A stretch of 16,583 nucleotides of DNA from SCTD01 sp038256525 (GTDB lineage: Bacteria; Actinomycetota; Actinomycetes; Mycobacteriales; SCTD01). A program made the translations under genes and the position numbers. This document shows positions 7,051 to 12,992 of this stretch, one piece after another. Below the pieces are notes generated by a model, which was not told where the DNA came from, ran no database searches, and was given only the letters and a program-made list of their open reading frames with translations. Where the stretch lies: assembly GCA_038256525.1 (NCBI GenBank), contig JBBSKF010000079.1, positions 1-16,583 on the forward strand, written 5' to 3'. Every line of letters begins with the position of its first letter. Positions within the stretch are counted from its first letter, which is position 1.

Positions 7051-7317
7051 TCACGCGACCGCGGCCACCCCGCACGCTGCGGCCGCTTCGCGGACGAGCT
7101 CGTCGAGCGTCAGGCCGAGCACGTCCGCGATAGCCGCGACTGTGAAGAGCGCCGGCGTCGGTACCGCTCCGCGCTCGATCTTTCGCACCGTCTCCTCGGC
7201 GACGCCTGCGGCCGCGGCAACCTCCCGTACCGGCCTGTTTCCCCTGGCGCGACGAAGGGCCGCGCCCAGCGCGACGCCCCGCTCGCGCTCCTGCTCCGTC
7301 AACGCCAGCCGCACCAT
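7051..7317 (-). CDS. Small XRE-family helix-turn-helix regulator
   Basis: The 88-aa protein is mostly one Cro/C1-type helix-turn-helix domain: LGAALRRARGNRPVREVAAAAGVAEETVRKIERGAVPTPALFTVAAIADVLGLTLDELV, with the recognition helix near EETVRKIE. It contains no other domain, so it is likely a simple dimeric DNA-binding repressor or activator. ATG at 7317 was chosen because the conserved sequence (MVRLALTEQERERG) starts there; a start at 7344 would run into the promoter region. It is divergent from the methionine aminopeptidase gene (56 bp apart), with an imperfect palindrome between them, and lies upstream of the SigJ-like gene. Confidence 0.82.
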   Translation of the reverse strand: MVRLALTEQERERGVALGAALRRARGNRPVREVAAAAGVAEETVRKIERGAVPTPALFTVAAIADVLGLTLDELVREAAAACGVAAVA

Positions 7318-7344
7318 GCGGACAGCGTATCCCCGGCGGGACAC

Positions 7345-7358
7345 CTATGCCGGGATAG
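7345..7358. promoter_or_regulatory. Candidate operator palindrome between XRE and map genes
   Basis: CTATGCCGGGATAG is a 14-bp imperfect palindrome (outer CTAT/ATAG and central CCGG match; one symmetric pair does not). It lies between two divergent genes, immediately upstream of the TACCGT box of map and 28 nt from the XRE start. A related half-site, TATCCCCGGC, is at 7328-7337. It could be the target of the XRE protein; no direct evidence. Confidence 0.4.
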
Positions 7359-7361
7359 TTG

Positions 7362-7373
7362 TACCGTCTCGTC
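7362..7373 (+). promoter_or_regulatory. Leaderless-type -10 box (TACCGT) of map
   Basis: TACCGT at 7362-7367 is a TANNNT -10 element exactly 6 nt before the ATG at 7374, and there is no Shine-Dalgarno sequence. This spacing places the transcription start at or next to the start codon, giving a leaderless mRNA. The LuxR gene has the identical TACCGT-N6-start arrangement. Confidence 0.6.
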
Positions 7374-8174
7374 ATGGCCCTGCTTCCGCTACGCACCCCT
7401 ACCGAGCTGGACACCATGCGGGCTGCCGGTCAGGTCGTCGCAAGAACGCTGCAGGCCGTACGGGCCGCTGCGGTGCCGGGCGTGCGCACGCGTGAGCTCG
7501 ACGACCTCGCGCAGACCACCATCCGCGAGGCCGGGGCCCTGCCCTCGTTCCTGGGCTACCTCCCGTCCTGGGCCCCGACGCCCTTCAACGGCGCCCTCTG
7601 CCTGTCCCTGAACGAAGTCGTGGTCCACGGCAGGCCCACCGGACGGCGGCTGCTGGAGGGGGACCTGCTGAGCATCGACTGCGGCGCCATCGTCGACGGC
7701 TGGCACGGCGACTCGGCCATCACGGTCCGGATCAGGAACGATCCAGGCGACGCTGGAGACGACGCCCCGGCCGACGCCCGGCTGCTCGAGGCCACCCAGC
7801 TCGCCCTCCAGGCGGGGATCGCCGCGGCCCTGCCGGACGCCACCCTCCTGGACGTCGCCACGGCCATCGACGCCGTCGCCCGCGCGCACGGGTACGCACA
7901 GCTGCCCGACCACGGCGGCCACGGCATCGGGCGGCAGCTGCACGAGGCGCCCTTCGTCCCCAACGAGCCCACCCAGGACGCAGCCCGCCACCGCCTGCGC
8001 GCCGGCAACACCATCGCCATCGAGCCGATGCTGCACGCCGGGACGAGCCGCTACCGCACCAAGAAGGACGGCTGGTCCATCGCCACCGCCGACGGCAAGC
8101 GCGCCGCCCACTTCGAGCACACCGTCGCCATCACCGACGACGGGCCGGAGATCCTGACCGCCGCACCACGATGA
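7374..8174 (+). CDS. map: Type I methionine aminopeptidase
   Basis: The 266-aa cytoplasmic metalloenzyme removes the initiator methionine from nascent proteins with small second residues. All five metal ligands of the family are present: D102 and D113 (SIDCGAIVDGWHGDSA), H183 (HGGHGIGRQLHEAP), E217 (IAIEPML) and E248 (FEHTVAIT). The substrate-pocket histidine H85 (VVHG) and H190 are also there. There is no N-terminal zinc-finger extension, so it is a short, bacterial-type MetAP; residues 121-135 form a slightly longer acidic loop than usual. ATG at 7374 is supported by alignment and by the leaderless promoter box. It stands alone rather than next to secY/adk, so it is probably one of several MetAP paralogues. 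It converges on the next gene with an 18-bp gap. Confidence 0.94.
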   Translation: MALLPLRTPTELDTMRAAGQVVARTLQAVRAAAVPGVRTRELDDLAQTTIREAGALPSFLGYLPSWAPTPFNGALCLSLNEVVVHGRPTGRRLLEGDLLSIDCGAIVDGWHGDSAITVRIRNDPGDAGDDAPADARLLEATQLALQAGIAAALPDATLLDVATAIDAVARAHGYAQLPDHGGHGIGRQLHEAPFVPNEPTQDAARHRLRAGNTIAIEPMLHAGTSRYRTKKDGWSIATADGKRAAHFEHTVAITDDGPEILTAAPR

Positions 8175-8192
8175 CTGGCTCGGAAAGGGCGG

Positions 8193-8480
8193 CTACTCCT
8201 GGGGTGCCGGTTCGAGGATGCGCGTGGTCGGTGCGCCGACCAGGGCTGGTGCGCTGGTGGGTGACGGCCATACCTGAGTGGTGAGGAAGCCGAGCATGGC
8301 CTGGGCCTCGGCGCGGGTGGTGAAGTCGAGGTCGATGACAACGAAGTGCGGGTCGTCGACCGGCTGGTAGATCCGGTGTCGCAGGACGCCGGCGCGGGTG
8401 CGGGCGTCCTGGAAGCGCTGGAAGGCGGCGTGCCAGGTGGGGAAGTCGGTGATCGCGTGCTCGATGTGCAGGGTCGTCAT
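8193..8480 (-). CDS. Small conserved protein, ABM-like alpha/beta barrel
   Basis: The 95-aa protein reads MTTLHIEHAITDFPTWHAAFQRF...HRIYQPVDDPHFVVIDLDFTTRAEAQAMLGFL..., a pattern of short strands and amphipathic helices (H-x-I-x-D-xxxW at the start, D-P-x-x-V-V-I-D-L-D in the middle). It resembles dimeric alpha/beta-barrel proteins related to antibiotic-biosynthesis monooxygenases, but no catalytic residues are defined. Function is unknown. ATG at 8480 is preceded by AAGGAGA at about 6 nt. It is divergent from the LuxR regulator gene, and the 105-bp interval contains two overlapping palindromes, so the regulator may control it. Confidence 0.75.
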   Translation of the reverse strand: MTTLHIEHAITDFPTWHAAFQRFQDARTRAGVLRHRIYQPVDDPHFVVIDLDFTTRAEAQAMLGFLTTQVWPSPTSAPALVGAPTTRILEPAPQE

Positions 8481-8502
8481 CGGGGTCTCCTTCGGGTAGG
8501 GC

Positions 8503-8515
8503 CACGCTAGGACCG
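8503..8515 (-). promoter_or_regulatory. Putative -10 region of the small ABM-like gene
   Basis: The minus strand reads CGGTCCTAGCGTG, with TAGCGT as TANNNT box 24 nt upstream of the ATG at 8480. The 13 bases are identical to those at 1531-1543. The right end overlaps the CCGGCATGCCGG palindrome, so a protein bound there could block or recruit RNA polymerase. Confidence 0.4.
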
Positions 8516-8536
8516 GCATGCCGGATGGCGCCATCC
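8513..8536. promoter_or_regulatory. Two overlapping perfect palindromes, candidate operator
   Basis: CCGGCATGCCGG (8513-8524) is a perfect 12-bp palindrome. GGATGGCGCCATCC (8523-8536) is a perfect 14-bp palindrome that shares its first GG with the end of the first. They lie between the divergent small ABM-like gene and the LuxR-type regulator gene, adjoining the TAGCGT box of the former and about 38 nt upstream of the TACCGT box of the latter. The arrangement suggests a dimeric regulator, perhaps the LuxR protein itself. Confidence 0.55.
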
Positions 8537-8573
8537 CAGAGATATGGGGGTCCGCGCGCCCCAGCCGCGGGCA

Positions 8574-8585
8574 TACCGTCCGGTC
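8574..8585 (+). promoter_or_regulatory. Leaderless-type -10 box (TACCGT) of the LuxR gene
   Basis: TACCGT at 8574-8579 is followed by 6 nt and the GTG at 8586, with no ribosome-binding sequence. This is the same arrangement as in front of map and decides the start codon: the in-frame ATG at 8544 lies upstream of the box and would not be on the transcript. Confidence 0.55.
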
Positions 8586-9656
8586 GTGTCCCTGTCCCCT
8601 CCCCCCTCGAGGCGCCTGCTCGCCAGGGTCGAGGAACTGTGTGCGTCGGACGTCGACGACCGCACCCTGCGGCGCCTCGTCCTCGATGCGCTGCCCCCGG
8701 GGCTCGGCGTCGACGCCTATGCCTGGCTGTTGACCGACCCGGTGACGGCGGTCGGCACCTCGCCGTTGGCCGACGTCCCGTGGTTGCCCGAGCTCCCGCG
8801 GCAGATCCGACTGAAGTACGCCACTGAGGTGAACCGGTGGACGGCTCTTCAGAGGTCGGTCGCGACGCTGGACGGCACGACCGGCGGCGACCGAGCGCAG
8901 AGCCTGGTCTGGCGCGAGCTGTTGACCCGCTACGGCGTCGGCGACGTCGCCTCAGTCGTGTTTCGTGATCGCTTCGGGTGCTGGGCGTTCCTCGAGCTGT
9001 GGCGGGCTGCCGACCGTGGATCGTTCTCCATCGAGGACGTTGCGCTCCTCGAGGCGGTGACGGACCCGCTCACCACGGCCCTGCGTCGGCGGGTGGCCCA
9101 GTCCTTCACGTCACCGACAACAGCAGCAGGGGCGGCCGGCCCTGTCGTCCTGCTGCTCGACTCCGATCTGCAGGTGAGAGTCCAGACCGAGTCGGCCGCG
9201 CAGTACCTGCAGCAGCTCCTGCCGCCCGAGGACGTGCGGGCACCTGTGCCGGCCTCGGCCTACAACGTGGCCGCGCAGCTGCTCGCGCTGGAGGACGGCG
9301 TCGACGATGCGGCGCCCACCGCCCGCGCACACGCCACCGGCGGCCGGTGGGTCACCTGCCGAGCAGCGAGGCTGGGCCTGGCTGAGCCTGCAGGCCAGCG
9401 CGACATCGCCGTGACGATCGAGCTCACCGATCCGCTGAGCCGGGCCGATCTGCTCGCCCGCGCCTGCGGACTGAGCGCCCGGGAGCGCGAGGTCTTCGAT
9501 CACCTCGTGATCGGCAGAGACACCGCGGAGGTGGCGCGGCTCATGTTCGTCTCACCGAGCACCGTTCAAGACCACCTCAAGTCGGTGTTCGACAAGACGG
9601 GTGTACGCAACCGCAGGACCATGCTTGCCCGAGCCCTCGGCACGGGCAACATCTGA
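8586..9656 (+). CDS. LuxR-type transcriptional regulator with GAF/PAS-like sensor part
   Basis: The 356-aa protein ends in a LuxR/GerE helix-turn-helix (about 296-351): LSAREREVFDHLVIGRDTAEVARLMFVSPSTVQDHLKSVFDKTGVRNRR. The N-terminal 150-160 residues read like a GAF-type sensor domain (FGCWAFLELWRAADRGSFSIEDVALLEAV) and about 170-290 like a PAS-type domain (GPVVLLLDSDLQVRVQTESAAQYLQQLLP). There is no receiver domain or phosphoacceptor motif, so a small-molecule or redox signal is more likely than a sensor kinase. Residues L296 to R345 carry the conserved TxRExxVL-like and VKxHLxxIxxKL-like positions. The gene is 91 bp upstream of the catalase gene in the same direction and divergent from a small ABM-like gene; control of either is plausible but inferred. 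Confidence 0.87.
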   Translation: MSLSPPPSRRLLARVEELCASDVDDRTLRRLVLDALPPGLGVDAYAWLLTDPVTAVGTSPLADVPWLPELPRQIRLKYATEVNRWTALQRSVATLDGTTGGDRAQSLVWRELLTRYGVGDVASVVFRDRFGCWAFLELWRAADRGSFSIEDVALLEAVTDPLTTALRRRVAQSFTSPTTAAGAAGPVVLLLDSDLQVRVQTESAAQYLQQLLPPEDVRAPVPASAYNVAAQLLALEDGVDDAAPTARAHATGGRWVTCRAARLGLAEPAGQRDIAVTIELTDPLSRADLLARACGLSAREREVFDHLVIGRDTAEVARLMFVSPSTVQDHLKSVFDKTGVRNRRTMLARALGTGNI

Positions 9657-9672
9657 CCAGGCCGCTCCTGTC

Positions 9673-9697
9673 GGTTGCGACGAACGCCATCGGGTAG
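9673..9697 (+). promoter_or_regulatory. Candidate SigB/SigF-type stress promoter of katE
   Basis: GGTTG (9673-9677) and GGGTAG (9692-9697), 14 nt apart, resemble the general-stress sigma consensus (GTTT / GGGTA with a 12-17 nt spacer, SigF/SigB group). The ATG of the catalase gene follows 50 nt later. Clade-2 catalases are SigB targets in other Gram-positive bacteria, which fits, but the match is imperfect at the fifth -35 base. Confidence 0.4.
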
Positions 9698-9747
9698 GGC
9701 GCGGCCAACGCACATTTGGTGCGGCCGACTCGAGCAGAGGTCCACCG

Positions 9748-11925
9748 ATGGCAGCGCCCACGAAACGTACGAGCAGCAAGCCCACGCCCCGTCGAGCCCG
9801 GGTGGTGGCTCGCACCACGTCCACCGAGCCGCAGCCGAGCGGAGTCGTCGGCGGCTCGCTCGAGGGCGACCCGACCGCGCCGGCGACGGGTCCGGCCGTG
9901 CCCGCCGAGACCGTCGGCACGCCCCGTGACGCTGCCGTCCGCCAAGGCTGGGCGCAGGTCGGCGACGCCCTCACCACGGCCACTGGCCTACGGGTCGAGG
10001 ACACCGACAACTCTCTGCGGGCCGGGTCCCGAGGGCCGACGCTGCTCGAGGACCATCACCTGCGCGAGAAGATCATGCACTTCGACCACGAGCGCATCCC
10101 GGAGCGGGTCGTGCATGCCCGCGGGGCAGGGGCGCACGGCCGGTTCGAGGTCGTCGACTCCCTGGCGGACCTCACCCGGGCCGACTTCCTCGGCGCGGTC
10201 GGCACCACGACCCGGGTGTTCACCCGCTTTTCCACCGTGGCCGGGTCCAAGGGCTCCGCGGACACCGCCCGGGACGTGCGCGGCTTCAGCGTCCGGTTCT
10301 ACACCGAGGCCGGCAACTTCGACCTCGTCGGCAACAACATGCCGGTGTTCTTCATCCAGGACGGGATCAAGTTCCCCGACCTCATCCACGCCGTGAAGCC
10401 CGAGCCGGACCGCGAGATCCCGCAGGCGCAGAGCGCCCACGACACCTTCTGGGACTTTGCGTCCCTGCAGCCCGAGACGACCCACATGCTGATGTGGGTC
10501 ATGTCGGACCGGGCCATTCCGCGGTCGTACCGGACGATGGAGGGCTTCGGCGTCCACACCTTTCGGCTGGTCGACGCCCAGGGCCGCACCAGCTTGGTCA
10601 AGTGGCATTGGAAGCCGACCGCCGGCATCCACAGCCTGGTGTGGGAGGAGTCGCAGCGGCTCGGCGGCATCGACCCGGACTTCCACCGCAAGGACCTGTG
10701 GAACGCGATCGAGGCCGGCGCCTTCCCGCAGTGGGACCTCGGTGTCCAGGTCTTCCCCGACACCGACGACCAGACTTTCGAGGGCATCGACCTGCTCGAC
10801 GCCACGAAACTGGTCCCCGAGGAGCTCGCGCCCGTCCGCCTTGTCGGCCGGATGACGCTCGACGCCAACCCGCTGAACTACTTCGCGGAGACCGAGCAGG
10901 TCGCCTTTCACCCGGGCCACCTGGTGCCGGGTATCGACCTCACCGACGACCCGCTGCTGCACGCCCGGCTGTTCTCCTACCTCGACACCCAGCTCACCCG
11001 CCTGGGCGGTCCGAACTTCGGCCAGCTGCCCATCAACCGGCCGCTCGCCCCGGTCAACGACAACACCCGCGACGGCTTCGGCCAGCACGCCGTCCACGTC
11101 GGACGCACGGCGTACTCACCCAACACCGTCGGTGGCGGATGCCCGTTCGCTTACGGCGAGGGGGGATACGTCCACGTGCCCCGGGTCGTCGACGGGCCGA
11201 AGATCCGCCAGCGGGCGCAGTCCTTCGACGACCACTACAGCCAGGCGACGGTGTTCTGGAACAGCCTCACCGAGGCCGAGCGCGACCACGAGGTCGGCGC
11301 GTTCTCCTTCGAGCTCGCCCAGCTGGCGGACCCGGTGATCGTGGCCCGCGTCCTCGGCCACCTCGCCCACGTCGACGCCGAGCTGTGCGGCAAGGTCGCG
11401 GGCAACCTCGGCGTCCCGGCTCCGGTCGGGTCTCCCGTCCCCGACGTGGGCGGCTCGGGCGCCCTGTCGCTCGTCCCGGTCGCGCCCGGCCCGGTCGAGG
11501 GTCGGGTCGTCGGTGTCCTCGTGAAGGACGGCGCCGACCTCTCCGGTGTTGCTGCGCTGCGCGCCGCCTTGGGGAAGCGGGGCGCCGCCCTGCACCTCAT
11601 CGCGCCGCGGGGCGGACCGGTGAAAGGCAAGGGCAGGGGGTCCGCGCCCGCCGACGCGACGTTGTTCGCCGTGGACTCCGTGGCCTACGACGCCCTGGTC
11701 GTCGCGGACGGCGCGGCACCGCTGGACCCGAAGTCCGCCGTGATGCTTCAGGAGGCCTACCGCCACCACAAGGCGGTCGCCGCCTGGGGCACCGGCGCAC
11801 AGGAGCTCGCCAATGCAGGCATCGACCTCGCGGCCCCCGGGGTCGTGACCGGCCCCAAAGCTGTCAAGTCCTTCCACGACCAGGTCGTCACCGCCCTCGC
11901 GTGGCATCGGCACTGGGACCGCTGA
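9748..11925 (+). CDS. katE: Large-subunit (clade 2) monofunctional catalase
   Basis: The 725-aa heme enzyme disproportionates hydrogen peroxide. It is of the HPII/KatE type: long N-terminal arm, catalase core and a C-terminal flavodoxin/GATase1-like domain (about 585-725, starting EGRVVGVLVKDGADL). Essential residues are present: distal H123 (RVVHARGAGAHG), N196 (VGNNMPVFF) and proximal heme ligand Y411 (RLFSYLDTQLTRLGG). H388 (FHPGHLVPG) corresponds to the histidine that cross-links to the proximal tyrosine in E. coli HPII. ATG at 9748 follows AGAGG at 7 nt; the frame remains open upstream to 9601, but that part overlaps the LuxR gene end. The Ser/Thr/Pro-rich first 60 residues are typical. 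It is downstream of a LuxR regulator and a candidate stress promoter. Confidence 0.96.
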   Translation: MAAPTKRTSSKPTPRRARVVARTTSTEPQPSGVVGGSLEGDPTAPATGPAVPAETVGTPRDAAVRQGWAQVGDALTTATGLRVEDTDNSLRAGSRGPTLLEDHHLREKIMHFDHERIPERVVHARGAGAHGRFEVVDSLADLTRADFLGAVGTTTRVFTRFSTVAGSKGSADTARDVRGFSVRFYTEAGNFDLVGNNMPVFFIQDGIKFPDLIHAVKPEPDREIPQAQSAHDTFWDFASLQPETTHMLMWVMSDRAIPRSYRTMEGFGVHTFRLVDAQGRTSLVKWHWKPTAGIHSLVWEESQRLGGIDPDFHRKDLWNAIEAGAFPQWDLGVQVFPDTDDQTFEGIDLLDATKLVPEELAPVRLVGRMTLDANPLNYFAETEQVAFHPGHLVPGIDLTDDPLLHARLFSYLDTQLTRLGGPNFGQLPINRPLAPVNDNTRDGFGQHAVHVGRTAYSPNTVGGGCPFAYGEGGYVHVPRVVDGPKIRQRAQSFDDHYSQATVFWNSLTEAERDHEVGAFSFELAQLADPVIVARVLGHLAHVDAELCGKVAGNLGVPAPVGSPVPDVGGSGALSLVPVAPGPVEGRVVGVLVKDGADLSGVAALRAALGKRGAALHLIAPRGGPVKGKGRGSAPADATLFAVDSVAYDALVVADGAAPLDPKSAVMLQEAYRHHKAVAAWGTGAQELANAGIDLAAPGVVTGPKAVKSFHDQVVTALAWHRHWDR

Positions 11926-12045
11926 CCCGTCAACGCCCTTGGTGCTGCCTGGCACGGCGAGAGCGGGCTGACGCCACCACCGTGTTTCTCACCGAGCTCA
12001 GCCACCGACCTGGCGGAGTCGTGGCCCGAGGTCCCGCCAAAGATC

Positions 12046-12074
12046 GTCACAAGGGGTGCCCGCCGGTGTACCGT
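12046..12074 (+). promoter_or_regulatory. Candidate promoter of the lipoprotein/membrane-protein pair
   Basis: GTCACA (12046-12051) and TACCGT (12069-12074) are separated by 17 bp, giving a sigma-A-like promoter with a TACCGT -10 as in front of map and the LuxR gene. Here the start codon is 34 nt downstream and preceded by AAGGA, so the mRNA would have a leader. The rest of 11926-12108 shows no gene and no clear terminator for katE. Confidence 0.4.
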
Positions 12075-12108
12075 CGCCGTCACCGGGCCGGGGGAGCCCG
12101 AAGGACGA

Positions 12109-12816
12109 GTGCAGCAGGGGTGGGTGGTGCAAGGGCACCGTGGCACAGCACTGATCCTGCTGGCGTTCGCCGGGGCGACCGCCGTCGGGTGCACATCGGT
12201 GCCTCGCGAGCCCACGTCCACTTCCTCGTCCTCCGTTGCCGACCCGGCCCCAGGTGCCGGGGCCGAGACCGCGGAGCCGCCGGAGGAGGAAGCCGGCCCC
12301 TCGCCGAAGGAGGAGGGCGGCGGCTCTGAGAGTGCCGCGCCGGGTCCCGACACGGTGAGCGTCCAGTTCGCCGGTCTGCCGGTCGGTGGTGGCGCCGTCA
12401 CGCTCGTGGACGACGGGTGGTGCCAGGTCCTGTTCTGGGGCGGTCAGCTGCCGGAAGAGGTGGTCCTGCGCATCGAGCGCGTCGTGGTCGGACCCGGCGG
12501 AGGCGCTGTCGTCAACGCCGGGTGTATGGGCGCACCGCCGTGTCTGAGCCAAACCATGTCGACCGAACAGCCCGAGCAGGGATGCGCCGTACTGGTCCGT
12601 CCTCCGACGTCCGACGCCGCCAAGGTCCTCGTGCGCCTCGATGGCGTCCTGACGTGCCCGGACGTCGCCACCTGCAACAGCATCTCCACGGGCAGCGGCG
12701 GCTTCACATCGATCACGAGCCCCGTCCGCACGGCTCCGGGCTGCGGGCCGACCGCTTCTCCTACCGCCTCAGCCTGTCCTTCAGCCAGGACGCCATCGAC
12801 ATCAGCATCCCCATGA
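12109..12816 (+). CDS. Secreted lipoprotein-like gene, frameshifted after codon 204
   Basis: As read, the frame gives 235 aa. It starts with a signal peptide (hydrophobic ALILLAFAGATAVGC, candidate lipid-modified C28; the -3 residue is Ala, so the lipobox is imperfect), followed by a Ser/Pro/Glu/Gly-rich spacer to about residue 85 and a cysteine-rich, probably beta-structured domain (DGWCQVLFWGG, NAGCMGAPPCL, EQGCAVLV, LTCPDVATC). After the CCCC run at 12720-12723 the G/C third-position bias vanishes from this frame and moves to the -1 frame, which runs to 12989. One missing C would restore a 293-aa protein. GTG at 12109 follows AAGGA; GTG at 12127 is possible. I do not recognise the family. 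The membrane protein gene follows. Confidence 0.6.
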   Translation: MQQGWVVQGHRGTALILLAFAGATAVGCTSVPREPTSTSSSSVADPAPGAGAETAEPPEEEAGPSPKEEGGGSESAAPGPDTVSVQFAGLPVGGGAVTLVDDGWCQVLFWGGQLPEEVVLRIERVVVGPGGGAVVNAGCMGAPPCLSQTMSTEQPEQGCAVLVRPPTSDAAKVLVRLDGVLTCPDVATCNSISTGSGGFTSITSPVRTAPGCGPTASPTASACPSARTPSTSASP

Positions 12817-12989
12817 TGGGCCGGGTCATCGATGATGGCGTCACGCTTACGGTCAACCCGGCCTCGGTGATGCTCCTTGACGAGGATCCGTCCTCGCCGG
12901 ACGAAAAATCCGTGCCGGGCGACGTCGACCGGCGCTCCGACCAGGCGGACGCCGCCGAGGTCCCCGCGCTCATCCACGGCGACGGCTGA
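12720..12989 (+). pseudogene. Displaced C-terminal segment of the lipoprotein gene (-1 frame)
   Basis: This stretch lacks its own start signal and continues the preceding gene one base out of phase. It reads PRPHGSGLRADRFSYRLSLSFSQDAIDI..., ending ...VPALIHGDG, with G or C in nearly every third position, whereas the original frame here has many A/T-ending codons. Inserting one C in the run at 12720-12723 would join the two pieces into an uninterrupted 294-codon frame. The cause may be a real mutation or a sequencing/assembly error in a homopolymer; no recognisable -1 slippery heptamer is present. It ends 3 nt before the membrane protein gene. Confidence 0.7.
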
Positions 12990-12992
12990 GCC

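Noticed and set aside
9988..11097. 369-codon minus-strand frame opposite katE
   Set aside because: Antisense shadow in GC-rich DNA; no domain pattern, and the plus strand is unambiguous catalase.
12010..12042. Terminator after katE (TGGCGG...CCGCCA)
   Set aside because: The stem is only 6 bp with a 17-nt loop and no T-run; too weak to call.
10494..12329. 611-codon open frame on the plus strand across katE and beyond
   Set aside because: It is the +1 shadow of katE: composition is dominated by Arg/Pro/Gly, while katE in its own frame has complete catalase motifs.
12715..12735. Programmed -1 frameshifting in the lipoprotein gene
   Set aside because: The site has only a CCCC run, no X-XXY-YYZ slippery heptamer and no obvious downstream pseudoknot, so a mutation or sequencing error is more likely.
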